64,000 bases of DNA from Sphingomonas sp. 1F27F7B (GTDB lineage: Bacteria; Pseudomonadota; Alphaproteobacteria; Sphingomonadales; Sphingomonadaceae), in the NCBI RefSeq assembly GCF_005503355.1, contig NZ_SCMK01000012.1, positions 94,855-158,854 on the forward strand, in the 5' to 3' direction. Below are positions 17,580-24,330 of the stretch, in pieces (position 1 is the first letter of the stretch; each line of letters begins with the position of its first letter). The translations under genes were made by a program, and so were the position numbers. The notes below the pieces were generated by a model. The model did no database searches and had not been told where the DNA came from. It saw only the letters and a list, made by a program, of their open reading frames with translations.

Positions 17580-17927
17580 ATGAAGGACTGGGAAGACGCC
17601 ACTGCCTATGCCCGCACGCTGCCCGATGTGGTGATGGAGAAATGGTGGGGCACGCCCTGCCCCAAGATCAACGGCAAGGGTTTCATGTCGCCCGGGCGCG
17701 AGCAGGGCAGCTTCGGGCTGATGGTCACTCGCCCGGAGAAGGAGATATTGTTCGAAACCGATCCGGAGACCTTCTGGCAGACCGATCACTACGCCAATTA
17801 TCCGATGCTGCTCGTCCGCTACGGAACCGACAGCCGCGAGCGGATCGAGCTCTACATCCAGCGCGCCTGGTGGGACCGCGCCAAGAAACCCCAGCGCATC
17901 GCGGCGGGGATGGCGGAGCGGCCGTGA
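17580..17927 (+). CDS. MmcQ/YjbR family DNA-binding-like protein
   Basis: 115 residues. The family pattern is seen in ATAYARTLPDVVMEKWWGTPC, a central FMSPGREQGSFGLMV strand pair, EILFETDPETFWQTDHY, and the C-terminal IQRAWWDRAKKP helix. The CyaY-like fold was named from a structure with a predicted DNA-binding surface; the cellular role is not established. The ATG at 17580 starts right before the conserved helix. An in-frame ATG at 17550 lies within the repeat element and is less likely. Confidence 0.88.
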   Translation: MKDWEDATAYARTLPDVVMEKWWGTPCPKINGKGFMSPGREQGSFGLMVTRPEKEILFETDPETFWQTDHYANYPMLLVRYGTDSRERIELYIQRAWWDRAKKPQRIAAGMAERP

Positions 17928-17952
17928 GCCGCGCCGGGCCAATCCCCTCTTC

Positions 17953-18202
17953 GTCATGCTGAACTTGTTTGGCGACTATCCCCTTCGGACAAGGATTGGT
18001 CCAATAGCCGTCATCCCCGCGAAGGCGGGGACCCAGAGTCACGAGCGACACGGCAGAGCAACCCTGGCTCCCCGCCTCCGCGGGGATGACCAAACAGGGG
18101 TACTTGTCTGAAGGGGATAATCGCCAACTTGCTTCAGCATCCAAGGTACCGCGAGGGATATCGTCCGGGGAGCGTCGGATACTGAAGCAAGTTCAGCTTG
18201 AT
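17953..18202. repeat. Nested palindromic element, second family (with GTCATGCTGAACTTG ends)
   Basis: The outer arms are GTCATGCTGAACTTGTTTGG with CGACTATCCCCTTCGGACAAGG on the left, and ACTTGTCTGAAGGGGATAATCG with CCAACTTGCTTCAGCATCC on the right. They enclose the common GTCATCCCCGCGAAGGCGGGG and CCGCCTCCGCGGGGATGAC hairpins. A further inverted piece (GATACTGAAGCAAGTTCAGC) follows near 18178-18197. It fills the 307-bp gap before the next gene. A related copy is at 45698-45887. Confidence 0.75.
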
Positions 18203-18234
18203 GGGGTGCTGCAAGTACGCGAGCTTCTTCACAG

Positions 18235-19101
18235 ATGATGCCCCGCTTCACCGATTTCATTGCGATCGACTGGTCCGGCCAGGCGGTCGAGCGGCCCAGG
18301 GGGCTGGCGGTCGCCCGCGCCACGGCCGCCGGGGGCGCACCTGAACTGATCGATCGCGACTGGGCGCGCCAGGATATCGCCGACTGGCTCGCCAAGCTGG
18401 CGGACAGCGGCACGCGGGCGCTGATCGGGCTCGACCTGTCGCCCGCCTTCCCGCTGGCCGATGAAGGCGCCTATTTCCCGGGCTGGGAACTCTCCCCGCC
18501 CGACGGGCCCGCATTGTGGAAGCTGGTGGACGAACTCTCGGCGAACGATCCGCATCTCGCTGCCACCAGTTTCGTGAGCCACCCGGAGGCGCGCCGCCAT
18601 TTCCGCCGGATGGGCGATTGCGGCGACCTGTTCCCGCCCGGCCGCGGCCGCTTCCGCGTGTGCGAGCATGGCCAGGCGGCGATGCGGCTGTCGCCCTATA
18701 GCTGCTTCAACCTGGTCGGCGCCTCCCAGGTCGGCAAGTCGAGCCTCACCGGCATGCGCGTCCTGCACCGGCTGCGGGGCAAGGTGCCGCTATGGCCCTT
18801 CGATCCGCTGCCCGAAGCCGGCCCGGTGCTGGTCGAAATCTACACCGCGCTCGCCGCGCGAGCCGCGGGCATGCGCAAGGGCATCTCCAAGATCCGCGAC
18901 GCGGCGACGCTGGACGAGATGCTGGCCGCGCTGGGCTCGCCGCCGCACGCTCCCCTCGCCCGCTACGACGATCACGCCACCGACGCGATGCTCAGCGCCG
19001 CCTGGCTGCGTTCGGTCGCGGACGATGCCGGCCTCTGGGCGCCGACAGGCCTGACGCCCGAGCTCTCCCGCACCGAAGGCTGGACCTTCGGGGTTGGCTA
19101 G
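18235..19101 (+). CDS. Hypothetical protein, RNase H-fold (DUF429-like)
   Basis: 288 residues. Three acidic motifs are spaced as in DUF429/RNase H-like proteins: FIAIDWSG at the N-terminus, ALIGLDLSPAFPL about 55 residues later, and YDDHATDAMLSAAWLR near the C-terminus. The middle carries SPYSCFNLVGASQVGKSSL, conserved-looking but lacking a proper P-loop context, and LVEIYTALAARAAGM. DUF429 members are predicted nucleases of unknown role. The gene is flanked on both sides by palindromic repeats and small genes. The family call rests on motif pattern only. Confidence 0.6.
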   Translation: MMPRFTDFIAIDWSGQAVERPRGLAVARATAAGGAPELIDRDWARQDIADWLAKLADSGTRALIGLDLSPAFPLADEGAYFPGWELSPPDGPALWKLVDELSANDPHLAATSFVSHPEARRHFRRMGDCGDLFPPGRGRFRVCEHGQAAMRLSPYSCFNLVGASQVGKSSLTGMRVLHRLRGKVPLWPFDPLPEAGPVLVEIYTALAARAAGMRKGISKIRDAATLDEMLAALGSPPHAPLARYDDHATDAMLSAAWLRSVADDAGLWAPTGLTPELSRTEGWTFGVG

Positions 19102-19199
19102 GCCATTGGCTGGTCGCGCATGCATCCGCCTTCATCGCACCGGGATGGTCAGCGAGAGCCGGATGTCCAGAAGATGGAGGAAACGCAGGGAGCAACCAG

Positions 19200-19550
19200 G
19201 TGCAGCCTCTTCTTCTCCTTCTCTCGTGCCTCACCCTCGCGCCGCACGGTACCCAGCAACAGGCGCCCAAGGCCGCACCCCAGCCGCGCAGGACGCCGCC
19301 GCCACCGGCGGCGCTCACGCTGCGCAACGGCATGATCGTCTATTCCTCGGATGGCATCGCCGTGGCCAAGACAGTGCACATCCGCGCCACGGAACAGTAC
19401 GCGCCCGACGCGTCCTTCTTCACCGATGAGCTGAAGCTGTTCATGGAGCGCCGCATCTATGCGCGCGAGGCATGGGTGGACGGCGATGTCGTGCGGTTGC
19501 GGATAACGGCGAAGCAGTTCTTCGCGCGCTCGCAGAACCCGCCGGAATAA
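19200..19550 (+). CDS. Small putative lipoprotein or exported protein
   Basis: 116 residues from a GTG at 19200, which has an AGGGAG-like ribosome site about 10 nt upstream. The N-terminus QPLLLLLSCLTLAP looks like a lipoprotein signal with a Cys after LLS. A Pro/Gln-rich linker follows (QQQAPKAAPQP, TPPPPAAL), then a compact domain ending RLRITAKQFFARSQNPPE. No family is recognised. No in-frame ATG gives a sensible start, so the 5' end is uncertain. Confidence 0.5.
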   Translation: MQPLLLLLSCLTLAPHGTQQQAPKAAPQPRRTPPPPAALTLRNGMIVYSSDGIAVAKTVHIRATEQYAPDASFFTDELKLFMERRIYAREAWVDGDVVRLRITAKQFFARSQNPPE

Positions 19551-19621
19551 CTCCCGCCAAACTCGAATGCCGGCAGGCCCAGCCCCGCCCGTCAAGGGGA
19601 GGCTCAAACGCGCACATGGCC

Positions 19622-19707
19622 TGGGGTCAAGACTCGTTCAGCAAACCTGTCATCCCCGCCTCCGCGGGGGTGACGAACGAAATCAAGGCCTTGATCGGGT
19701 TCTAACG
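19622..19707. repeat. CTAG-type element, single-hairpin form, truncated right end
   Basis: The left flank GGTCAAGACTCGTTCAGCAAACC and hairpin GTCATCCCCGCCTCCGCGGGGGTGAC match other copies. The right flank GAAATCAAGGCCTTGATCGGGTTCT matches 10460-10492, but the terminal CACCCTAA is replaced by AACG just before the next element starts. The intact neighbour follows immediately. Confidence 0.75.
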
Positions 19708-19910
19708 CTAGGGTGAGAACTCAAACAAGTATCTGATTTTCCTACGTCATCCCCGCGCAGGCGGGGATTCCAGGGCCAGGCGCGGAGCCGGGGTGGCGGG
19801 GGCCTGTCCTCTCCGGACAGCGTTCGCGCGGCAGTGCCGATATCCCGCATTACCCTGGATCCCCGCCTGCGCGGGGATGACGATGGAAGGAATATGAGTC
19901 CCCAGCCTAG
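19708..19910. repeat. CTAG-type palindromic element, long form (203 bp, complete)
   Basis: The left end is CTAGGGTGAGAACTCAAACA, then AGTATCTGATTTTCC, then GTCATCCCCGCGCAGGCGGGG. The right end, read inward on the minus strand, is CTAGGCTGGGGACTCATATTCC. The terminal inverted repeats agree at 12-13 of about 15 positions. The middle is nearly identical to copies at 10305 and 34407. The right CTAG supplies the TAG stop of the DsbA-family gene. With the preceding copy it fills the 356-bp gap from 19551. Confidence 0.88.
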
Positions 19911-20557
19911 TTCGCCTCCGCCGCGATCTGGCGCAGCGCCTGTTCGAAGGCCTCGGGCGGCTGGCCGCCGGAGATCAGCCACTTGTCCTCGATCACGATC
20001 GCCGGGACCGCGTTGATCCCGCGGCTCCGCCACAGCTGCTCGGCCTGCCGCACCTCCTCGGCATAGCGGCCCGAAGCCAGCACTTCGCGCGCCACTGCGC
20101 CGTCCAGTCCGGCCTTCTCCGCCGCGGCGACCAGCACGTCATGGTTCGACGGATCGCGCTGATCGGTGAAATAGGTTTCGAACAGCGCGTGCTTCAGCGC
20201 CGCCTGGCGCCCTTCGATCTCCGCCCAGTGGAGCAGCCGATGCGCATCGAACGTGTTGTAGATGCGGCTGTCGGCCGAGCTGTTCATCGCGAAGCCGAGC
20301 GCCCCGGCGCGCTCGCGGATCATCTGGCGGTTCGCCGCCGATTGCTCCGGCGTCGAGCCATATTTCCGCGCGATGTGCTCGCCGACATTCTCGCCTTCGG
20401 GCGGCATGTCGGGGTTCAGCTCGAAGGGCTGGAAATGGATCTTCGCATCGACCAGGTCGCCGGTCCGGGCCAGCGCTTCCTCGAGGCCCTTCAGCCCGAT
20501 GATGCACCAGGGACAGGAGACGTCGGAGACGAAATCGATCTTGAGCGAGCGGGCCAT
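19907..20557 (-). CDS. DsbA family oxidoreductase (FrnE-like)
   Basis: 216 residues. A thioredoxin-fold DsbA domain carries the active-site CPWC in FVSDVSCPWCIIGLKGLEEAL near residue 17, an inserted helical region, and the cis-Pro loop RGINAVPAIVIEDKW. FQPFELNPDMP and YGSTPEQS are typical of cytosolic FrnE/2-hydroxychromene-carboxylate-isomerase-like members. There is no signal peptide, so it probably acts in the cytoplasm. The ATG at 20557 has AAGGGA upstream. The stop TAG is the last triplet of a palindromic element. Confidence 0.92.
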   Translation of the reverse strand: MARSLKIDFVSDVSCPWCIIGLKGLEEALARTGDLVDAKIHFQPFELNPDMPPEGENVGEHIARKYGSTPEQSAANRQMIRERAGALGFAMNSSADSRIYNTFDAHRLLHWAEIEGRQAALKHALFETYFTDQRDPSNHDVLVAAAEKAGLDGAVAREVLASGRYAEEVRQAEQLWRSRGINAVPAIVIEDKWLISGGQPPEAFEQALRQIAAEAN

Positions 20558-20617
20558 CGGCAATCCCTTGTCGGCGTGTCTCCGCCAAGATGGGAGCCGG
20601 ACGCCCCGATGCCAATG

Positions 20618-20947
20618 TCAGCCGAGCCGCAGCGCGTCCGCGCGCCGCAGATATTCGTCCGCCATCTCGAAGCGGATGCGCCGCACGCCCGGATCGTCGC
20701 TGTCGGCGGCGCGCGCCCGCTCCTCCCGGGCGCGGCGTTGCAGATAGGCGCGTTCGTCCTCCTCCGCTTCCGGCCCCGGCGCCTTCGCGGGCGGTTCGGC
20801 CGCGGAGCGGCGCTTCGGCTCGGTGGCCAGCGCCTCGTACATCGCAGCGAGCGTCAGATGCTGTTCGCGCGCGGAGCCGCTGAGTTCCGCCGCCATTTCG
20901 CGCTGGTGCGCCGCGCGGGCCTGATAATAGTCGTGCTGCTTGTTCAT
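20618..20947 (-). CDS. Small hypothetical protein with an internal duplication
   Basis: 109 residues, highly charged and mainly helical. The first half (YYQARAAHQREMAAELSG, then LTLAAMYEALA) and the second half (YLQRRAREERARAADS, then RRIRFEMADEYLRRA) share a Y-x-x-R/A-E-x-A ... MA-x-x-Y pattern of about 36 residues. This suggests two copies of a helical hairpin joined by a Pro/Ala/Glu linker. No domain name can be given. It lies between the DsbA gene and the divergent BlaI operon. Confidence 0.7.
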   Translation of the reverse strand: MNKQHDYYQARAAHQREMAAELSGSAREQHLTLAAMYEALATEPKRRSAAEPPAKAPGPEAEEDERAYLQRRAREERARAADSDDPGVRRIRFEMADEYLRRADALRLG

Positions 20948-21102
20948 CGGCCCCGATTCGCGCTGCGCGGGGCAATTCTACGAAATGTTGCGTAAAAGCG
21001 AAGATTTCGTGGCAACAATGGTCGCTCTGCGGCGCCGTTCCACCGCATATCCCAGCGCGCCCATCGCATATCCCGGCACGACGCGCGCATCGCCGAAGGG
21101 GC

Positions 21103-21141
21103 TTGCACGCACTACAAATGTAGCGTAGGCTACAAATGTAG
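21103..21141 (+). promoter_or_regulatory. Promoter with two BlaI-type operators
   Basis: Two identical 12-bp sites CTACAAATGTAG (21112-21123 and 21130-21141) have arms TACA/TGTA spaced by two bases, the core seen in BlaI/MecI/CopY operators. A -35-like TTGCAC (21103-21108) and a weak -10 TAGGCT (21126-21131) are 17 bp apart. One operator lies in the spacer and the other overlaps the -10 box. This predicts repression of the whole operon by the BlaI-like protein that follows. Confidence 0.8.
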
Positions 21142-21156
21142 CGTAAAGGGATTCCC

Positions 21157-21534
21157 ATGCTGAACAACCTGCCGCCCCGCGAACGCCAGATCGTCGACCT
21201 GCTCTACGAGCGGGGGGCGATGGCGGTGTCCGACGTCTGCGACGCCCTGCCCGACAAGCTCTCCGCCTCGGCGGTCCGCGCGATGCTGACCCGGCTCGAG
21301 CAGAAGGGCGCGGTGCAGCGCGAACAGAGCGAGCGCGGCTATCTGTTCTCGCCGGTCGAGGCGGAGAGCAAGGCGAGCGTCACCGCGCTCGGCCATGTCG
21401 TGCGCACTTTCTTCAACGGCTCGACCACCCATGCCGCCAGCGCGCTGCTCGGCATGAGCGGGAAGCTGGACGAAAACGATCTCGACGAGCTGGAGGCGAT
21501 GATCGCCGCGGCGCGCGCCAAGAAGGGAGCCTGA
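21157..21534 (+). CDS. BlaI/MecI/CopY family transcriptional repressor
   Basis: 125 residues. The winged-helix N-terminus (LPPRERQIVDLLYERGAMAVSDV, then SASAVRAMLTRLEQKGAVQ, then GYLFSPV) and the C-terminal dimerisation helices match the BlaI family. Repressors of this family are released when a partner M56 protease cleaves them. The next gene, 2 nt downstream, encodes such a protease. Paired TACA-N2-TGTA operators lie 16-45 bp upstream of the start, so negative autoregulation is expected. Confidence 0.94.
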   Translation: MLNNLPPRERQIVDLLYERGAMAVSDVCDALPDKLSASAVRAMLTRLEQKGAVQREQSERGYLFSPVEAESKASVTALGHVVRTFFNGSTTHAASALLGMSGKLDENDLDELEAMIAAARAKKGA

Positions 21535-21536
21535 TC

Positions 21537-23270
21537 ATGACCGCGTTGCTCGGCCTCGTGCTCAAGTCGCTGGTGATCGCCGGCATCACCCTGATCCTGC
21601 TCCGCCTCACCCGCGGCCGCTCGGCGGCGGAGCGTTCGCTGATCGCGCATCTCGGCCTGGCCGGGCTGGTGATCCTGCCGCTCGCCACGCTGGTGCTGCC
21701 GTCGCTCAGCCTGCCCCTGCCCCAGGCCATGCAGAGCCAGTTCGATGCGCCCGCCGCTCCGATCGTGCCCCAATCCGCCACCAACCTCGCGACCGCGCCC
21801 ATCGCGGCCGACGCGCCCGTCACGGCGACGCCCGCCGCCACGGCCCCGGCCGGCCGGCCCGCCTTCACGCTCCCGCAGGGCTGGGAGCGCTATGCCTATG
21901 CGCTGCCGGTGGTGGCGCTGCTGCTGCTCACGGCGCTGGCGCTGCTGCGCCTCGTCCGCCTGCGCGCCGATGCCGAAGTGCTCGTCGATCCGGTCTGGCT
22001 GAGCGCGCTCGCCCATGCGCAGCGGCGCATGGGAATGAAGAGCGGCACCGCGCTGCTGGTGAGCGACGCATTGCCCTCGCCCATCTCCTGGGGCCTTGCC
22101 CGCCCGACCATTCTGCTCAGCGCCGACGCGCTCGCCGCCACCGACGAGGCCGAGGCGATCATCGCGCACGAGCTGGCGCACGTCTCCGCGCTCGACTGGG
22201 CCAAGCTCATGCTTGCCCGCGTCGCCACCGCGATCCATTGGTTCAACCCGCTCGCCTGGCGGCTGGCGCGCGAGGCGCACCAGCTGCGCGAGGAAGCCGC
22301 CGACGATGCCGTGCTCGCCGCGAACATCGATGCCCCCGATTATGCCCAGCTGCTCGTCCGCGTCGCCCGGCACGAGAGCAAGGGCCTGCTGATCGGCGCT
22401 CACGGCGTCGCACCGGGCAAGGGCAGCCTCAAGCGCCGTGTCGGCCGCGTGCTCGACGCGACGCTGCCGCGCGGCCGCGCCCAGGGCTCGTGGATCGCCG
22501 GCTTCGGCGCGGGCATGCTGGTGATGGCCGCCCCGCTCGCCGCGCTGACCGTCGGCGCCGCCGAGAGCCACGACGTCGCCAAGCCCGCGCCGGAAGGCAA
22601 TGCCGGCCTGGGCGCACGCACCGCCGGCCCCCCCGCCGTGCCCGTTGCCGCGGTTGCTGCTCCCGCCCCCGCGGCGCATGTCCCGGCAGCCATCGCCACC
22701 GCAGCAGCGGCGGCGGCAGCAGCAGCAGCGGCAACGCCGCCGGCCGCCGCCGCCCCCGCCGATCCGCACCAGGATCGCGAGGCCCGGCGCGGCGACCGCG
22801 ACAATGACCTCGACGCGATCATCGGCGCCCGCGCCGTCGGCGTGACGCCCGAATATATCGAGGCGATGCGCCGGGCCGCACCGCAGCTCGGCCCGATCAG
22901 CCTCAGCGACGCGACGTCGATGCGCGCCGTCGGCGTCACGCCGGAATTCGCCGCGGCGATGATGGCCACCGGCCTGCGCATCCGGTCGTTCGAAGACCTC
23001 ATCTCGGCCAGGGCGACCGGCGTGAACCCCGCCTATATCCGCAGCCTCGTCGCCTCGGGCTTCCGCGGCGATCTCGACGACTATGTCGCGCTCGCCGGCA
23101 TGGGCGTGACTCCCGACGACGTCCGCCGCCTGCGCAGCGCCGGCATGCCGGTGGAGGTCGACACGCTCGCCCTCACCCGAAACGGCCGCAAGCGCGGCCC
23201 CAATCCCAATCCCAATCCGCGTCCCAACCCGAACCCGCATCCCGATCCGGACCCCAATCCGGACAACTAA
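21537..23270 (+). CDS. M56 family (BlaR1-type) membrane metallopeptidase with C-terminal GVTP repeats
   Basis: 577 residues. N-terminal membrane helices (about 4-22, 36-58 and 118-140) are followed by the cytosolic protease with zinc motif HELAH (211-215) and EEAADDAVL downstream. The M56 domain normally cleaves its BlaI partner. Instead of a penicillin-binding sensor, the C-terminal half has another helix near 320-340, an Ala-rich low-complexity stretch (about 385-405, GCA/GCG repeats in the DNA) and four units of about 25 residues centred on RAVGVTPEYIEAM (about 425-540). It ends with a Pro-Asn/Asp dipeptide tail. The next gene encodes a secreted protein with the same repeats. Confidence 0.9.
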   Translation: MTALLGLVLKSLVIAGITLILLRLTRGRSAAERSLIAHLGLAGLVILPLATLVLPSLSLPLPQAMQSQFDAPAAPIVPQSATNLATAPIAADAPVTATPAATAPAGRPAFTLPQGWERYAYALPVVALLLLTALALLRLVRLRADAEVLVDPVWLSALAHAQRRMGMKSGTALLVSDALPSPISWGLARPTILLSADALAATDEAEAIIAHELAHVSALDWAKLMLARVATAIHWFNPLAWRLAREAHQLREEAADDAVLAANIDAPDYAQLLVRVARHESKGLLIGAHGVAPGKGSLKRRVGRVLDATLPRGRAQGSWIAGFGAGMLVMAAPLAALTVGAAESHDVAKPAPEGNAGLGARTAGPPAVPVAAVAAPAPAAHVPAAIATAAAAAAAAAAATPPAAAAPADPHQDREARRGDRDNDLDAIIGARAVGVTPEYIEAMRRAAPQLGPISLSDATSMRAVGVTPEFAAAMMATGLRIRSFEDLISARATGVNPAYIRSLVASGFRGDLDDYVALAGMGVTPDDVRRLRSAGMPVEVDTLALTRNGRKRGPNPNPNPRPNPNPHPDPDPNPDN

Positions 23271-23360
23271 GCCCGCTCAGCCACTCACGCACTGCCGAAC
23301 CGTCAGCGCCCCATCCGGGGCGGACGCCCCCGGCTTGCCCATTGCACCAGGAGAAATGCC

Positions 23361-24305
23361 ATGAACCGCGTCCTTGCCGTCATCGCCTCCGTTACCCTGC
23401 TCGCCACCACCGCCATCGCCGGCGATCGTGCCCGCGATCCGGTCACCGCCTCCACGCCGATCAGCTTCAAGCTCCAGCTCGAAGCCAGCGGCTCCCGGTT
23501 CGAGCTGCGCCTGACCATGGGCCCGCGCAGCAACATGAACACGCAGATCAGCCACGAGCAGCTCGGGCTCGACAGCCGCGCGCTCGAAGCCGATGGCCCG
23601 GTCCGCTTCGCCATGGCCCGCGAGCCCGGCCGGCTCGACTGCGCCGGCGACGCCGACAAGCGGATCGCCACCGGCAACTGCACCTTCACGCCCGCCACCG
23701 ACTTCGCGCGCTATCTCGCCGGCCGCGGCATCGGCGAGCCGAGCTTCAAGCAATCGCTCGACCTGATGATCGTCGGCGCCAACAAGGCACTGGTCGAAGC
23801 GCTGGCCCAGGCCGATTATCCCAAGCCGACGATCAACCAGCTCGTCGCCCTTTCCGCGCTCCGCGTGACTCCGGCCTATGTCGCCGATCTGGCGCGCCAG
23901 GGCTTCCGCCCCGACAATCTCGAAGACCTCACGGCCTTCGCCGCGCTCGGCATCGATGCCGACTATGCCGGCCGGATGCTGCGCGCCGGACTGGGCAAGC
24001 TCAGCGGCAAGAACCTGATCGAGCTCAAGGCGCTCGGCGTCTCGCCCGAATTCCTGTCGGACATGGCCGGCGCGGGGCTGCGCAACCTCACCGCCGACCA
24101 GGCCGTGCAGCTCAAGGCGATCGGCGTCACTCCCGCCTATGTCCGCGAGATGGCCGCGATCGGCTATGCCGATCTGCCGGCGAACCGGCTGGTCGAGATG
24201 AAGGCGGTGGGCGTCACGGCCGAGGACGTGCGCCGCGCCCACAAGATCGGGATCGACAAGCCCAGCCCCGATCAGCTCGTCCAGCTGCGCGCGCTGCGCA
24301 ACTGA
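23361..24305 (+). CDS. Secreted protein with tandem GVTP-type repeats
   Basis: 314 residues. A signal peptide (VLAVIASVTLLATTAIAG) precedes a beta-rich domain of about 110 residues with two cysteines (RLDCAGD and GNCTF). Then come five to six tandem helical units of about 24-25 residues such as DQAVQLKAIGVTPAYVREMA and NLIELKALGVSPEFLSDMA. The same unit forms the sensor half of the preceding M56 protease. No characterised function is known to me. It lies inside the BlaI-M56 operon, 90 bp after the protease and 25 bp before the TonB receptor. Likely periplasmic, possibly a ligand or co-sensor of the protease. Confidence 0.75.
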   Translation: MNRVLAVIASVTLLATTAIAGDRARDPVTASTPISFKLQLEASGSRFELRLTMGPRSNMNTQISHEQLGLDSRALEADGPVRFAMAREPGRLDCAGDADKRIATGNCTFTPATDFARYLAGRGIGEPSFKQSLDLMIVGANKALVEALAQADYPKPTINQLVALSALRVTPAYVADLARQGFRPDNLEDLTAFAALGIDADYAGRMLRAGLGKLSGKNLIELKALGVSPEFLSDMAGAGLRNLTADQAVQLKAIGVTPAYVREMAAIGYADLPANRLVEMKAVGVTAEDVRRAHKIGIDKPSPDQLVQLRALRN

Positions 24306-24330
24306 TCGCCGGCAGGCAAGACTTCCCGAA

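Noticed and set aside
10305..19910. Possible CRISPR array because of repeated GTCATCCCCGCG hairpins
   Set aside because: Copies are scattered one or two at a time in different gaps, in both orientations, with no regular spacers and no cas genes.
22695..22750. Microsatellite indicating phase variation in the M56 gene
   Set aside because: The repeat unit is a triplet coding for alanine with mixed GCA/GCG/GCC codons. Length change would not shift the frame and the tract is imperfect.
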